Assembly: GCF_032144095.1 (NCBI RefSeq)
Contig: NZ_JAVSNJ010000002.1
Coordinates: 310,001-374,000, forward strand
Length of the DNA stretch: 64,000 bases
Direction: 5' to 3'
Source of the DNA: Sphaerochaeta sp032144095
GTDB lineage: Bacteria > Spirochaetota > Spirochaetia > Sphaerochaetales > Sphaerochaetaceae
The notes beneath the pieces were generated by a model. The model was not told the DNA's origin. It saw nothing but the letters and a program-made list of their open reading frames with translations, and searched no databases. Positions 17,599 to 27,529 of this stretch are shown here, piece after piece. Numbering within the stretch: the first letter of the stretch is position 1; each line of letters starts with the position of its first letter. The position numbers were made by a program, and so were the translations under genes.

Positions 17599-19596
17599 CT
17601 AGGAGTGCAGACGGACAGCTGCCCCACCGCCCCCTCCCTTCCTGTCAAACACCACCAGACGCCCAAACCCAGTACAGCCATCGGCGTTGAAGGTGTCCGT
17701 GGGGCTTGCCCATTCCTGGTGGGCTATGACCACCGTATAGCTGGCCTCCCCCTTGGTAAGGGTCACAGCCTCGATCAGGGAAGAGGGAAATTCAATCCCC
17801 TTGAAATTTGAGAACACAGGGACCTTCACGGCCGTTGGGGGGGTAAACTCACCAGCCTTGTCTAGCGAGATTACCGTAAAAAGGGAGGTAAAGCCCTCAC
17901 CTGCAATCTCTGTCCTGAGGGTCTGGTTGGCCTCTGCCTCATTGTAGTGCCGGGAGATCCTGGTAGGGATGATGGCACTTGTCCTCTCAGGGCCAAGGAA
18001 ACTGACCCCCACATCATTGAGGCTCGATCGGTACCGGAAAGAATGGCCTTCCTGGGATACAACTCCAGCATTATTGAAATGCAGGTAGTGCTGGTAGGTG
18101 TGAGCGCCCTTGGCATAGAACTCATCACACACCAGCATAAGGTCGTCCTGCAGGAGGACAAGTTTCCTGTTCACAAAGACACCCTTGCCCTGGTAGCCCA
18201 GGTGCCCACCCTGCATAAACTGATAGCCTCCCTTCTGGCAAGCATCAAAGTTGATCGGACAGGTAAGGGTCGAACACTCCCAGCTGTCCTTGCACACGGT
18301 AAAGTTCTCGCCGTCGACTGTGGTGGTGTTGTGGGCAGTGCAATCCTTGAACTCATACCGTTCAGCCTTTGCAACATAGGTAAACCGTCCGGAGTCCACC
18401 AGGACGTCCTCCCCATGGGAGAACAGGCCGATGTGCATCTGGTCGCTGTGCCCATGCCCTGCCCCCATCGTGCCACAGTGGAAATGTAGATAGGATTGGC
18501 CCCGCCGTACATAGGCATTGCCGCTCTCCTTGAGAACCTCCAGGGGGGAGGTACTCTCCTGTATTGGCAGAAGTTCATACTCCTTTAGGGCACCAAGGCC
18601 CAGGTCCCAAACGGTATCGAAGTCAAAACGGAGAGATGCCCTGCTCTTGAGAAGGGGGTCTGCAAAGAGATAGGCACCTTTGGTCACAATATCACGCTGG
18701 TCGATATCGTCACTGTCACCCATGCATGGACTGTTCCCGTTGGGTTTTTGCCAGACAAAGGAAGCGTGGCACATCGAGCGGGTCTTTGTGGCTATGATAG
18801 GTGGCAGAGCAATGGCATTTCGCCTGGCCAGGATGAGGACATCCAGAAAATCGTGGGCCACATGGTTGTGGTACATCGGAGACTGTTCCCACTGGACGCC
18901 GTCGTCATAGACCTGTATCTCGATCTCGAGGGCAAGGCGCCTGATGGCCTCCTTCTGGTACTGGGCTGTCCTTTCGGAAGAAGGGAGGATCATCGATGCA
19001 ATGAACAGGCCATGGTTTTCCAACACCCCCCAGTTGCTCATCAGGTGGTAGCTGCCCCAGACGCCCATGAGGAACTCTGCATGCTCGGTCACCGAGGCTA
19101 TGAAGGTATCGACCACCTCTTCGGTAATGGAGGGACTGTGTGCAAAATAGAGCATCGCCTTGGTCCAATACTCCATGCGCATCCCTGCCTCGATCGAACG
19201 CCAGGCTTTGGCGTAGCGTGGGTCCTCTCTCCTAACGGTCCTTACCCAATGGCAGAGCTGGGAGGCAAACGCCTTGGCATATCTTTCATCACCGGTAAGG
19301 GCATAGGCTTGTCCCAAGGTGAGCCAGAAGTGCATCCGGTTGAATGCGAAAATCCATTCACTATCGTCCCCAGGCTGGTGGATCCAGTCGATATCCCCCT
19401 CGAAATGGACAGGGACAGTGGTACGTTCCATATCCCACCTGAGGACAAAGCGGAACGACTGGTCCACCACCTCGTCGGCGAGGGCAATGACAAGATCGGC
19501 CTCCTCTTTCTCGTAGGCCCGTACATAGTCTGCAATCGCTTGCCTGTCATCCAAGAAAAATTCCTTGCCCTGATCGAAGAACTGTTCTGGTTTCAT
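17599..19596 (-). CDS. Heparinase II/III-family polysaccharide lyase, locus arm 1
   Basis: 665 residues: an N-terminal alpha-toroid (about 30-340, for example FAFNRMHFWLTLGQAYALTG, MRMEYWTKAMLYFAHSP) and a C-terminal beta-sandwich opened by CGTMGAGHGHSDQMHIGLF (near residue 380), DVLVDSGRFTYV and CTAHNTTTVDG, the heparinase II/III signature. Such enzymes cut uronate-containing chains by beta-elimination and leave unsaturated ends. No signal peptide is visible, so it probably acts on imported oligomers in the cytoplasm, next to the GH88 hydrolase whose gene is 11 bases upstream. TAGGAGGAG before ATG 19596 sets the start. It is the last gene of the import operon. Confidence 0.88.
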   Translation of the reverse strand: MKPEQFFDQGKEFFLDDRQAIADYVRAYEKEEADLVIALADEVVDQSFRFVLRWDMERTTVPVHFEGDIDWIHQPGDDSEWIFAFNRMHFWLTLGQAYALTGDERYAKAFASQLCHWVRTVRREDPRYAKAWRSIEAGMRMEYWTKAMLYFAHSPSITEEVVDTFIASVTEHAEFLMGVWGSYHLMSNWGVLENHGLFIASMILPSSERTAQYQKEAIRRLALEIEIQVYDDGVQWEQSPMYHNHVAHDFLDVLILARRNAIALPPIIATKTRSMCHASFVWQKPNGNSPCMGDSDDIDQRDIVTKGAYLFADPLLKSRASLRFDFDTVWDLGLGALKEYELLPIQESTSPLEVLKESGNAYVRRGQSYLHFHCGTMGAGHGHSDQMHIGLFSHGEDVLVDSGRFTYVAKAERYEFKDCTAHNTTTVDGENFTVCKDSWECSTLTCPINFDACQKGGYQFMQGGHLGYQGKGVFVNRKLVLLQDDLMLVCDEFYAKGAHTYQHYLHFNNAGVVSQEGHSFRYRSSLNDVGVSFLGPERTSAIIPTRISRHYNEAEANQTLRTEIAGEGFTSLFTVISLDKAGEFTPPTAVKVPVFSNFKGIEFPSSLIEAVTLTKGEASYTVVIAHQEWASPTDTFNADGCTGFGRLVVFDRKGGGGGAAVRLHS

Positions 19597-19607
19597 TTCC
19601 GCTCCTC

Positions 19608-20759
19608 CTACCAATAGAGATCCCAAGGACCTCTCAGACGTGTCAGTGCTTCCATAAAGAAGTAGTCCCCCCAGGAGACACACTCATCGACACCCTCGGG
19701 GGTGCAGCTGTTATAGGGGGATTTTTTCGAATAGGTGCCGTGCAGTACCAGGCCATTGGACTGGCCAGGATCGACTACCCGATAGGAGTCGTAGATGCTC
19801 TTGAGCATCTGGCGGGCCAGGGAGCCATACTTGTCGGCTTCCTCCTTTTGGAGGAACTTTGCCATCTCCAGGAAGCCACAGGCAACGATCGAGGCGCTGG
19901 AGGAGTCCCGCTCTTCGTCCCCACTGGTAAAGATCAGGTCCCAGTAGGGAACCATGTCCTGGGGAAGACGGGACAGGTAGTAGTCCGCTGCCTTGCGAAA
20001 CAGGTCGATGCACCGCTCGTCTTTGGTGTAGCGGTAGCTGAGTGCCAGGCCGTAGATGCCCCAGGCCTGGCCACGAGCCCAGGAGGAGTCGAAACGGTAC
20101 CCCTGGCAGGTCTCCCCCCTGACAGGCTCCCCGCTTTCAGGATCCATGAAAAAGGTGTGGAAGGTCGATCCATCAGATCTGAAGGAGTGTGCCAGGCAGG
20201 TCTGGGTGTGTTTCATCGCTACAGCACGATAGGTTCCATCCTGGGTCTCCTCACTTGCCCAGTAGAGCAAGGGGAGGTTGAGCAGGCAATCGATGATGAA
20301 CCGGTAGTTTTCCCTCGCACCCATCCTGCCCCAGGCCTGGATAAAGAACCCTACCCCCTGGAACCGGGAAATAAGCTGGTCTGCAGCAAGAAGGGCCGCC
20401 TCTCTGGCACGAGGGTTGCCGGTCAGCTTGTAGACGGAGACAGAGGAAAGGCTGTAGAGGAACCCCATGTCGTGGTGGTCCACCTCTATGTGGTTCTCTA
20501 TCCTATGGAGAAAGCTCTCCATATGGATCTGTGCTGCATGGATGAGCACCTCGTTGTGGGTGTGCTCATAGGCCAGACAGATCTCCCCGGGCCAGAAGCC
20601 ACAGGTCCACTGGTTGTTGTCACACGGTGGGTAGAAGTTGTTGACAGAAGAGTGGTTCTGGCACCGGTAGGTAAAATCGGGGAGGTTTCTCACAACCTGC
20701 CTGCAAGCCATTTCAAGGGCCTGGAGAACCTCACTGGGGGAAATTTCTTCTCTTTGCAT
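19608..20759 (-). CDS. Unsaturated glucuronyl hydrolase, glycoside hydrolase family 88
   Basis: 383 residues, standard GH88 length with an (alpha/alpha)6 barrel. HHDMGFLYSLSS near residue 94 carries the catalytic Asp region (HDxGF), and FDSSWARGQAWGIYGLALSYR and CGFLEMAKFL are family signatures. The enzyme hydrates the C4-C5 double bond of unsaturated uronates made by lyases, releasing the sugar. Its ATG follows the upstream permease stop by one base, so it is co-expressed with the importer, and the lyase gene follows directly. This trio strongly suggests that uronate-containing oligosaccharides are imported and dismantled inside the cell. Confidence 0.92.
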   Translation of the reverse strand: MQREEISPSEVLQALEMACRQVVRNLPDFTYRCQNHSSVNNFYPPCDNNQWTCGFWPGEICLAYEHTHNEVLIHAAQIHMESFLHRIENHIEVDHHDMGFLYSLSSVSVYKLTGNPRAREAALLAADQLISRFQGVGFFIQAWGRMGARENYRFIIDCLLNLPLLYWASEETQDGTYRAVAMKHTQTCLAHSFRSDGSTFHTFFMDPESGEPVRGETCQGYRFDSSWARGQAWGIYGLALSYRYTKDERCIDLFRKAADYYLSRLPQDMVPYWDLIFTSGDEERDSSSASIVACGFLEMAKFLQKEEADKYGSLARQMLKSIYDSYRVVDPGQSNGLVLHGTYSKKSPYNSCTPEGVDECVSWGDYFFMEALTRLRGPWDLYW

Positions 20760-20760
20760 A

Positions 20761-21597
20761 TCAACCCTTCAAACCTGTGTTGGCGACTCCCTGGACAAAG
20801 AACTTCTGCAGGGAGAGAAATACCACGATGACAGGAACCAAAGCCACCACACTGGCCGCCATGATGAGCCCATAGTCGGAGGAGTACTGTCCTATGAACA
20901 TCCTTAGCCCGATCTGTACCGTCTTCAATTCGGTTCGGGTCAGGTAGAGCAAAGGTCCCAGAAAATCATTCCAGGTGTTGACGAAGGTGATGATGGTCAA
21001 CGAGGAGAGGGCCGGGGCGGAGAGGGGCAGCATGATCTGTGCCCAGATCCGATATTCACTCATCCCGTCTATACGGGCAGCCTCACACAGCTCGTCGGGC
21101 ACCCCTTCATAGAACTGCCGCATCAAGAATACCCCGAAGGCACTGAAGGCCTGCAGGAAGATGATGGCGAGGTGGGTATTGTTCAGATGGAAAGCTCTCA
21201 TCATGATGAATTGGGGAACCATGTAGACCTGCCAGGGCATGGCAATGGTGGCTATGTATCCGAGGAACAAGAGATTCCTGCCTTTGAACCGGAGCTTGGC
21301 AAAGGCGTAGGCGGCAAAGGAGGAGGTCAACAGCTGAAGGAAGGTGACGATGACCGTCAGCTTGGCAGAGTTCTTGATGAAGGTCCCTAGGGGAATCTTC
21401 GTCCAGATCTCCCTGTAGTTCTTCCATTTCGGGTCAGAGGGTATCCATCTGATCGGGAAGACAAAGACATCCTTGTCATATTTCAGCGAGGCACTGAGCA
21501 TCCACAAGAAGGGGATGAGCATCAATAGTGAACAGAGTATCAGAAAGACATAGAGGAGGGTCGTGGCAGCCCGTGTACCTTTTGATTGGATTTGCAT
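20761..21597 (-). CDS. Carbohydrate ABC transporter permease (MalG type)
   Basis: 278 residues, six membrane helices. The cytoplasmic EAA loop reads YEGVPDELCEAARIDGMSEYRIWAQIMLPLSAPAL, as in MalG-like proteins, and the N-terminus has LMLIPFLWMLSASLK, also characteristic. Pairs with the MalF-type permease 12 bases upstream. No ATPase gene is in the operon; a shared MsmK/UgpC-type ATPase elsewhere in the genome is expected. Confidence 0.92.
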   Translation of the reverse strand: MQIQSKGTRAATTLLYVFLILCSLLMLIPFLWMLSASLKYDKDVFVFPIRWIPSDPKWKNYREIWTKIPLGTFIKNSAKLTVIVTFLQLLTSSFAAYAFAKLRFKGRNLLFLGYIATIAMPWQVYMVPQFIMMRAFHLNNTHLAIIFLQAFSAFGVFLMRQFYEGVPDELCEAARIDGMSEYRIWAQIMLPLSAPALSSLTIITFVNTWNDFLGPLLYLTRTELKTVQIGLRMFIGQYSSDYGLIMAASVVALVPVIVVFLSLQKFFVQGVANTGLKG

Positions 21598-21609
21598 TCG
21601 TCTTCTCCC

Positions 21610-22488
21610 CTACTGCATCTTCTTCTCGCCCTGAAACTGCAAGAGTGTCACGGCAAGGACGAGGATGAACAGCACCATAGCTACGGCGCTGGCGGAACCA
21701 AGGTTCCAACTGATGAATGCCTTGTTGTAGATGTCATAGACCAGGACCAGCGTCGCTGTCCCCGGTCCTGCCTGGGTAAGCATGTAGACAATGTCATAGA
21801 CCTTGAAACACTGGATGGTCAGCATGACCAGGACAAAGAAGGTGGTGGGCCTGAGCTGGGGGACCGTCACATAGCGGAACCGTTGCCAGGCATTGGTACC
21901 GTCGAGGTTCGCAGCCTCGTACAGCTCAGCGTTGATGCCTTGCAAGCCGGCTAGGTAGATGATCATATAGTAGCCCATGTACTTCCAGACACTGAAGAGG
22001 ATGATGGTCACCATCGCCCAGTTCTTGTCAGCTGCCCAGCCTGGGACCTTCTCGAAGCCAAGCTTGAAGAGGCCCATGTTCACCGGGCCTTTTTCCGGGT
22101 TGAAAATCATATTCCAGACAGCGGCAACGGCTACCAGGGAGGCTATGTACGGAAAGAAGCTGACCGTACGGAAAAAGCCCTTCCCCCTGACACCCTGGTT
22201 CAGGATGACGGCAAGGAAGAGGGAACATACCAGGGTGAGGGGAACAGTTCCTGCTGCATAGACGATGGTATTGCGCAGGGCAGCCTTGAACTGGTCGTCG
22301 TCAAGCAGGTCCTTGAAGTTGGAGAGCCCTGCCCAGGTAATGGGATTGGAACCATCCCAGTTGAGGAAGGCCAGGGCAAATGCGAAGAGGATCGGTACCA
22401 GGGTAAAGATGGCGAAGCCGAGGAAATTCGGGGCTATGAAGCTGTATGCTACCAGTTGTTTTTGTATCTGTGCTTTTCTTGATGGCAT
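21610..22488 (-). CDS. Carbohydrate ABC transporter permease (MalF type)
   Basis: 292 residues, six helices. SFIAPNFLGFAIFTLVPILFA near the N-terminus and the EAA loop LQGINAELYEAANLDGTNAWQRFRYVTVPQL identify it as the MalF/UgpA-type partner. AAGGATGGAAAG precedes the ATG. A strong hairpin separates it from the binding-protein gene upstream, which should lower permease expression relative to the binding protein. Confidence 0.92.
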   Translation of the reverse strand: MPSRKAQIQKQLVAYSFIAPNFLGFAIFTLVPILFAFALAFLNWDGSNPITWAGLSNFKDLLDDDQFKAALRNTIVYAAGTVPLTLVCSLFLAVILNQGVRGKGFFRTVSFFPYIASLVAVAAVWNMIFNPEKGPVNMGLFKLGFEKVPGWAADKNWAMVTIILFSVWKYMGYYMIIYLAGLQGINAELYEAANLDGTNAWQRFRYVTVPQLRPTTFFVLVMLTIQCFKVYDIVYMLTQAGPGTATLVLVYDIYNKAFISWNLGSASAVAMVLFILVLAVTLLQFQGEKKMQ

Positions 22489-22529
22489 CTTTCCATCCTT
22501 GGGATATCTGTTTGTTGCAAAAGAGATGG

Positions 22530-22557
22530 CAATGGGGGCAGAATCCCGCCCCCATTG
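22530..22557 (-). promoter_or_regulatory. Intercistronic hairpin between binding-protein and permease genes
   Basis: Arms CAATGGGGGC (22530-22539) and GCCCCCATTG (22548-22557) with an 8-base loop, 20 bases after the binding-protein stop and without an adjacent T run. Such hairpins protect the upstream message from 3' decay or partly terminate transcription, giving more binding protein than permease. Confidence 0.6.
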
Positions 22558-22576
22558 GTAACGTGAACAGGAGATA

Positions 22577-23872
22577 CTACTTGTTCAGGATCTTCTGGAC
22601 CTGGGTGGACATCTTCTCAAGACCTGCATCGATGGAGATGTTGTTGGTCATGATCTCGTCATGTACCTGGTTGAGGACAACCTCGATCTCTGCAGCCTTC
22701 TCGTGCAAGGGCATCTCAAGATAGGTCTTGGTAACCTTCAAGGCTTCGGCACTGGCCTTGTCAGTCGGGAATCCCTTCTTGGAGGAGATGATGCTGATGA
22801 CCTTGTCATTCTTGATGGCTGGGATGGTACCGGTCTTTGCGATGATCTCAGCACCGGCGGGTCCTGTCACAAACTTGACGAAATCAAAGGCTGCATCCTT
22901 CTTCTTGGAAGCATTGCTGACTCCCAAACTGGTGATGGTACCCAACGTGGTCCCACTGGCTGTCCCTTCTGGATGGGGGTACTTTACGATGCCCCAATCC
23001 TTGCAATCGGCCTCGCCCTTTTCGATCTTGTCGATCAGGGTGGCGATGAACCATGAGCCCATGTTCATCGTGGCGACGCTGTTGTTGTAGAATACACCGC
23101 TATAGTGGGTGGAAGAGGTCTTCAGGGTAGCATAGTTCTGGCAGATGCCATCTTTCTGTTCGTTGAGGATCATTTCGTAATAGGGCTTGAGGAAGGAGTA
23201 CTCACCATCGACAATGGTGTGTTTCCCATCGAGGATACCGAAGAGCTGGACATCGGACCGCCAGGTATGGTAGTGGGCGCCATATACCTTGTTGGCTCCT
23301 ACTCCGCTGGTCATCCTACGGGCAAGGGCATCGTACTGGGCAAGGGTCATGTCGTTGGAAGGATAGGCAACCCCAGCCTTGTCGAAGAGGGCCTTGTTGT
23401 AGTAGAGGATCCAGAAATCACTGCGGAACGGGATGCCATAGAGGTTTCCGCCTACGGAGATCTGGTCGGTGGTACCACCGTAGAGGGAGGTATCGACATT
23501 TTCGCTGGCGATCTTGGCGTTGAGGTTCATCAGCAGGTTCTTCTTGACCAGGTTGTTGTAGCCAGGAATGTCCTTAATGGTCACAATGTCGATCGAGGAG
23601 TCCCCTCCCGAAAGCTGGGTCTGTAGCATCGTCATGAAATCTGCCGAACCAAGGTCAAGCATCTCGATCTTGACATTTGGATGGGCCTGTTCATAGGCTT
23701 TGATCAGGGGTTCATAGTAGGTTGTGGAAGAGATATCCCACAGGGCCCATTTCAGGGTGGTCGTGCTGCTAGCAGCAGGTGTGGCTGTCTCACTTACGCC
23801 GTTGGCAAACAGAAAGCCTGTAACCAAAGCGAGAATGAGCATCAATACAATACCTTTCTTTGTAGTACGCAT
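22577..23872 (-). CDS. Extracellular sugar-binding protein of an ABC importer
   Basis: 431 residues. A signal peptide (MRTTKKGIVLMLILALVTG) ends at LFA before NGVSETATPA; no lipobox Cys. The mature part is a family 1 solute-binding protein: TTLKWALWDISSTTYYEPLIKAYEQ, VKIEMLDLGSADFMTMLQTQL, and a closing FVTGPAGAEIIAKTGTIPA. GGAGGAAACGA before ATG 23872 sets the start, removing 19 residues. It is the first gene of the import operon and lies divergent from the sensor kinase gene. Ligand is probably an oligouronide or glycosaminoglycan fragment, judged from the hydrolase genes behind it. Confidence 0.9.
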   Translation of the reverse strand: MRTTKKGIVLMLILALVTGFLFANGVSETATPAASSTTTLKWALWDISSTTYYEPLIKAYEQAHPNVKIEMLDLGSADFMTMLQTQLSGGDSSIDIVTIKDIPGYNNLVKKNLLMNLNAKIASENVDTSLYGGTTDQISVGGNLYGIPFRSDFWILYYNKALFDKAGVAYPSNDMTLAQYDALARRMTSGVGANKVYGAHYHTWRSDVQLFGILDGKHTIVDGEYSFLKPYYEMILNEQKDGICQNYATLKTSSTHYSGVFYNNSVATMNMGSWFIATLIDKIEKGEADCKDWGIVKYPHPEGTASGTTLGTITSLGVSNASKKKDAAFDFVKFVTGPAGAEIIAKTGTIPAIKNDKVISIISSKKGFPTDKASAEALKVTKTYLEMPLHEKAAEIEVVLNQVHDEIMTNNISIDAGLEKMSTQVQKILNK

Positions 23873-24138
23873 TCGTTTCCTCCTTAAGAATTCGAAAAGA
23901 TGAATACCAGACAATCTGTGTATCATCATGGTAAGGATAGGCCAGGATAGTGGGTAACGACATGCATTTTACTTTCGAGAATATCGCTTTTTCTATCCCC
24001 GATACCAGCATACCCAAATAATCCTGTAGTATTTTCCGCAAACCTGTACTTTCTTCATCGTTCCATCAAGAGAACCTACATTATAGTTGACAAAAGGGAT
24101 GGGGTAAAACACATACTTTGCTTGGGGGAGGAAAAACG

Positions 24139-25932
24139 TTGTTGTTCAGAAACATTAAAGCGCGGATTACCATCATAACCGTAACGTTCACCCTCATCAT
24201 AACTGTCCTGGTTGCTACCTTCAGCTTTTTCGTATTCAGGACCTTTTCCCTCCAAAGCCTGATACAATCCACTGAGTTCAACCTCCAGTTCATCGGTTCG
24301 AAGGCCAGGGAAAACATCATAGCCATCGATTCGCTGATCAGGTGGTGCACGACCAACGGCCAGGTCTCCCTCTATCTGGAACAGGGGGGCAACCAGATCG
24401 CCCTTTCCACCTATGAACGGGTCAAGGAGGAGATGAACAACAACAGGGCAAATGCCTATGTCGACCGTCTTATCATAACGGACATCCATCACACCAAGCT
24501 GCTGCACATGGGTTCAACGATGAGCGAAAGCAAGCCGGTGACCAGCTCCAATGTCGACAAGGTACTCTCTGAAACATTCATGAAGGACAATGGCTGGAAC
24601 CACATCGGGATCGACCCGTTCATGAGCAAAGCCTCAGCCCAGGCCCTTCCCATCAGGCGGGTTTTGACCAGGTCCTCCTCCACCGAGGTGACCGGTCAGT
24701 TGTACATGACCATCTCCTCCAGGATACTCACCGACCTTCTCTCTGACTATAGGATCTTGCCAGGAAGTGCCCTCTATCTGGGTATAGGAACCGATTTCTA
24801 CCAGATAGCGGATGACAAGTTCCTTCGCATCGAACGGCCGTCCATGACAGAGGAACACTATGAGACCATTGGGGAGGAGACTCAAATCTTCAAGGCCAAA
24901 CTTGATGGGCATGTGCCACAGTTGCTTGTCAGCTGCCCCCTCGGATACCAGGACCTGACGCTCTCCCAAAGCCTCCCTACGGGAAAAATCCCCTTCAAGG
25001 ACTCCCTCTACTTCTCCCTCATCGGGACGATATGCATTGCGGTCATCTGTTTCGGCCTGGGCTTGCTCCTCCTGTTGAACCGTATGATCAACAAGCCGGT
25101 TGCAAAAATCAAGAAACGGGTGGAGGCAATCTCCCAGAGCGACTTCTCCAACGACCCGAGCATCGAATGGGATGATGAGATGGGTGACATTGGCAAGGGG
25201 ATAAACAAGCTTTCTGCACAGATCTCCTCGCTGCTTGAGAAGCGGATAGCCGACGAGAAGAACAAGCAGGAGCTGGAATATCGGATGCTCCAAAGCCAGA
25301 TCAACCCCCATTTCCTGTTTAATACCCTCAATTCGATCAAATGGATGGCTACCATCCAGAATGCAACAGGGATAGCGGAGATGACCACCTCCCTTTCGCG
25401 CCTGATGAAAAACATCAGCAAGGCAACAGGGATGATCATCTCACTGGGGGATGAGCTGGCCTTGCTGAACGATTACTTTGTCATCCAGAAATACCGGTAT
25501 GGAGGAACCCTAGTGCTCCAACAGGCTATTCCCGAGGAGTTCCACGCTATCGGCATCCCCCGTTTCTCGTTGCAACCTTTGGTGGAAAATGCCATCTTTC
25601 ATGGGATTGAGCCAAAGGGGGGCAGCGGCACCGTAACGGTTTCGGCAAGGAGGCGGGATGAGGATGTCATTGAGATATCCATCCTCGATGATGGGGTCGG
25701 CATGAACGCTTCCCAGATAGAGCAGATCTTCTCTGCAGACCAGGGGCCTTCCAGCGGGATGTTCAAGGAGATCGGGATCAGGAATGTACACAAACGGATA
25801 CAGTATACGTTTGGAAAGGAGTACGGGCTGAGCATCGAGAGCAAGGAAGGCAGCTATACCCGGGCCACCCTGCTCTTGCCCAACAGGGAAAAGGAGGAAA
25901 GCCATCATGACAAAACTGATAATCGCGGATGA
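24139..25932 (+). CDS. YesM-type sensor histidine kinase
   Basis: 597 residues. One membrane helix near residues 12-35, a ~250-residue external sensor, a second helix near 290-315 (FSLIGTICIAVICFGLGLLLLL), a HAMP segment (NKPVAKIKKRVEAISQSDFS), the His_kinase box QSQINPHFLFNTLNSIKWM (phosphate-accepting His near 387), and an ATPase domain with LQPLVENAIFHGIEP and DDGVGM. The start is TTG 24139, seven bases after GGAGG; an in-frame TTG at 24118 lies upstream of that site. Its 3' end overlaps the response-regulator gene by 26 bases. It presumably senses a sugar or the ligand-loaded binding protein and controls the lyase/import genes. Confidence 0.92.
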   Translation: MLFRNIKARITIITVTFTLIITVLVATFSFFVFRTFSLQSLIQSTEFNLQFIGSKARENIIAIDSLIRWCTTNGQVSLYLEQGGNQIALSTYERVKEEMNNNRANAYVDRLIITDIHHTKLLHMGSTMSESKPVTSSNVDKVLSETFMKDNGWNHIGIDPFMSKASAQALPIRRVLTRSSSTEVTGQLYMTISSRILTDLLSDYRILPGSALYLGIGTDFYQIADDKFLRIERPSMTEEHYETIGEETQIFKAKLDGHVPQLLVSCPLGYQDLTLSQSLPTGKIPFKDSLYFSLIGTICIAVICFGLGLLLLLNRMINKPVAKIKKRVEAISQSDFSNDPSIEWDDEMGDIGKGINKLSAQISSLLEKRIADEKNKQELEYRMLQSQINPHFLFNTLNSIKWMATIQNATGIAEMTTSLSRLMKNISKATGMIISLGDELALLNDYFVIQKYRYGGTLVLQQAIPEEFHAIGIPRFSLQPLVENAIFHGIEPKGGSGTVTVSARRRDEDVIEISILDDGVGMNASQIEQIFSADQGPSSGMFKEIGIRNVHKRIQYTFGKEYGLSIESKEGSYTRATLLLPNREKEESHHDKTDNRG

Positions 25933-27529
25933 CGAGCCCCTTGTTCTGATAGGGCTCCAGTCTATGCTCAAGTGGGCAGACCTCGATATCGAGATCTGCT
26001 CTGTGGTCCGCAACGGACAACAGTTGGAGGAGGCCATAGCCCGCTTCAAGCCGGACTTGGTCATCTCTGACATCAAGATGCCGATCAAGACTGGCCTGGA
26101 GGTCCTTGAGGAGTGCAGGACCCTCTATGGAAAGTTGCCTCTCTTCATCATCCTCACCAGTTTCGAGGAATTCTCCTTTGTAAAGCAAGCGATCAAGTTT
26201 CAGGCTGTCGACTATCTGGTCAAGCTGGAACTGACCCAACAGAGCCTGCTCGTCTCCGTCAACAAGGCCCTTGTCATGATAGCCGAGATACAGGAGGCCC
26301 AGAGCAAGAACCTGTTCAGCAGCGAACGAAGCGGCATGCTGCCATTTCAGGACAAGTTCTTCGTCAGGCTTTTCAATGGCCTGATAGAGACCCCTGAAGC
26401 TTTCGAGATGCAAAAGAGGGACCTTTCGCTCGACCTTTCCTTCCCTGCCTACGCTGTCGGGTATTGCCAGATCGAGGGCATTCAGGAGCAACTGACCCAG
26501 GAGCAGCAGGTCAACCTCTATTTCAGCACCACCCAGATGATCAGGGAGACGGTGGGAAGATATCTGACCTGCCATACGGTCAGCCTGGACATGCACCACC
26601 TTGCCATAACCTTCTGCCTTTCCAAGGAACAGGAACCCCACTACCTTTCCATCATCTCCCTGGCCCTCGAGAGACTGGTAAAGGTCATCTACGACTATTT
26701 TTCCGTGCACCTGTTCTGCTGTGTGGGAAAGCTTGTCCTCGATGCCTTCGACCTGAGCAACTCGTTTTTCACTGCCCGGCAGTTGTTGGCAACTGCAACC
26801 AAAGCACAGCCGGTCATCCTCTATGACAGGCTGAAAGACAAACGGGAGGCAAACCAGGCGTTCAATTTGGACAGGTACAAGGAACAGCTTACCCGGGCCT
26901 TTGAAGAACTCGATGGTCCTTCCCTGAGCCTGGTGATCAACGAAATCGCACAGGCCCTCGACCAACAGACTACTACCCGCATCCAGGCAATAGATGCGGC
27001 AAGCAACATCCTCTACATGGCAATCTCGCTGATCCCGGACGGGCAACTCCTGGTTGAGCAGATCTTCTCCGATGAGGTGCAGGGATACCGAAGCATCTAC
27101 AAGATGAATACAACCACCCAATGTGCCGTATGGGTCAGGAAGCTTGGCAATGGGCTCCATGAACTGCTGTTGGCCCAACAGCAGGACTACCGTGCAAAGG
27201 TAATTGCCAAGGTACAGCAGTTCATCCTGGCAAACCTCGACAGGAAACTCCAGCTCAGCGAGGTATCATCGGTGTTTGGATTTAGCCAAAACTACTTGAG
27301 CAGCCTGTTTTCCCGGTATGGTGGGTGTAGTTTCGTCAAATACACCACCAATGCAAAGATCAACATGGCAAAAGAGATGATCGCCTCAGGCGACTACAAG
27401 ATCTATGAGATATCTGAAAAGCTCGGCTTTGAAAGCTCGTTCTACTTTAGCAAGGTGTTCAAGAAGGCCGTAGGGTGTTCGCCCCGGGAGTACATGCAAC
27501 GACAGCCTCAGAAAAGGGAGAAGCGATGA
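25907..27529 (+). CDS. YesN-type response regulator with AraC DNA-binding domain
   Basis: 540 residues. The receiver domain has acidic D8/D9, phospho-acceptor D55 (VISDIKMP), S/T at 84-85 and K106. A long middle domain (about 130-430) of unknown fold follows, common in YesN proteins. The C-terminal AraC pair of helix-turn-helices reads LQLSEVSSVFGFSQNYLSSLF and YKIYEISEKLGFESSFYFSKVF. GGAGGAAAGCC precedes the ATG inside the kinase gene. It should activate the divergent import operon and the lyase gene that overlaps its own stop (ATGA at 27526-27529). Confidence 0.93.
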   Translation: MTKLIIADDEPLVLIGLQSMLKWADLDIEICSVVRNGQQLEEAIARFKPDLVISDIKMPIKTGLEVLEECRTLYGKLPLFIILTSFEEFSFVKQAIKFQAVDYLVKLELTQQSLLVSVNKALVMIAEIQEAQSKNLFSSERSGMLPFQDKFFVRLFNGLIETPEAFEMQKRDLSLDLSFPAYAVGYCQIEGIQEQLTQEQQVNLYFSTTQMIRETVGRYLTCHTVSLDMHHLAITFCLSKEQEPHYLSIISLALERLVKVIYDYFSVHLFCCVGKLVLDAFDLSNSFFTARQLLATATKAQPVILYDRLKDKREANQAFNLDRYKEQLTRAFEELDGPSLSLVINEIAQALDQQTTTRIQAIDAASNILYMAISLIPDGQLLVEQIFSDEVQGYRSIYKMNTTTQCAVWVRKLGNGLHELLLAQQQDYRAKVIAKVQQFILANLDRKLQLSEVSSVFGFSQNYLSSLFSRYGGCSFVKYTTNAKINMAKEMIASGDYKIYEISEKLGFESSFYFSKVFKKAVGCSPREYMQRQPQKREKR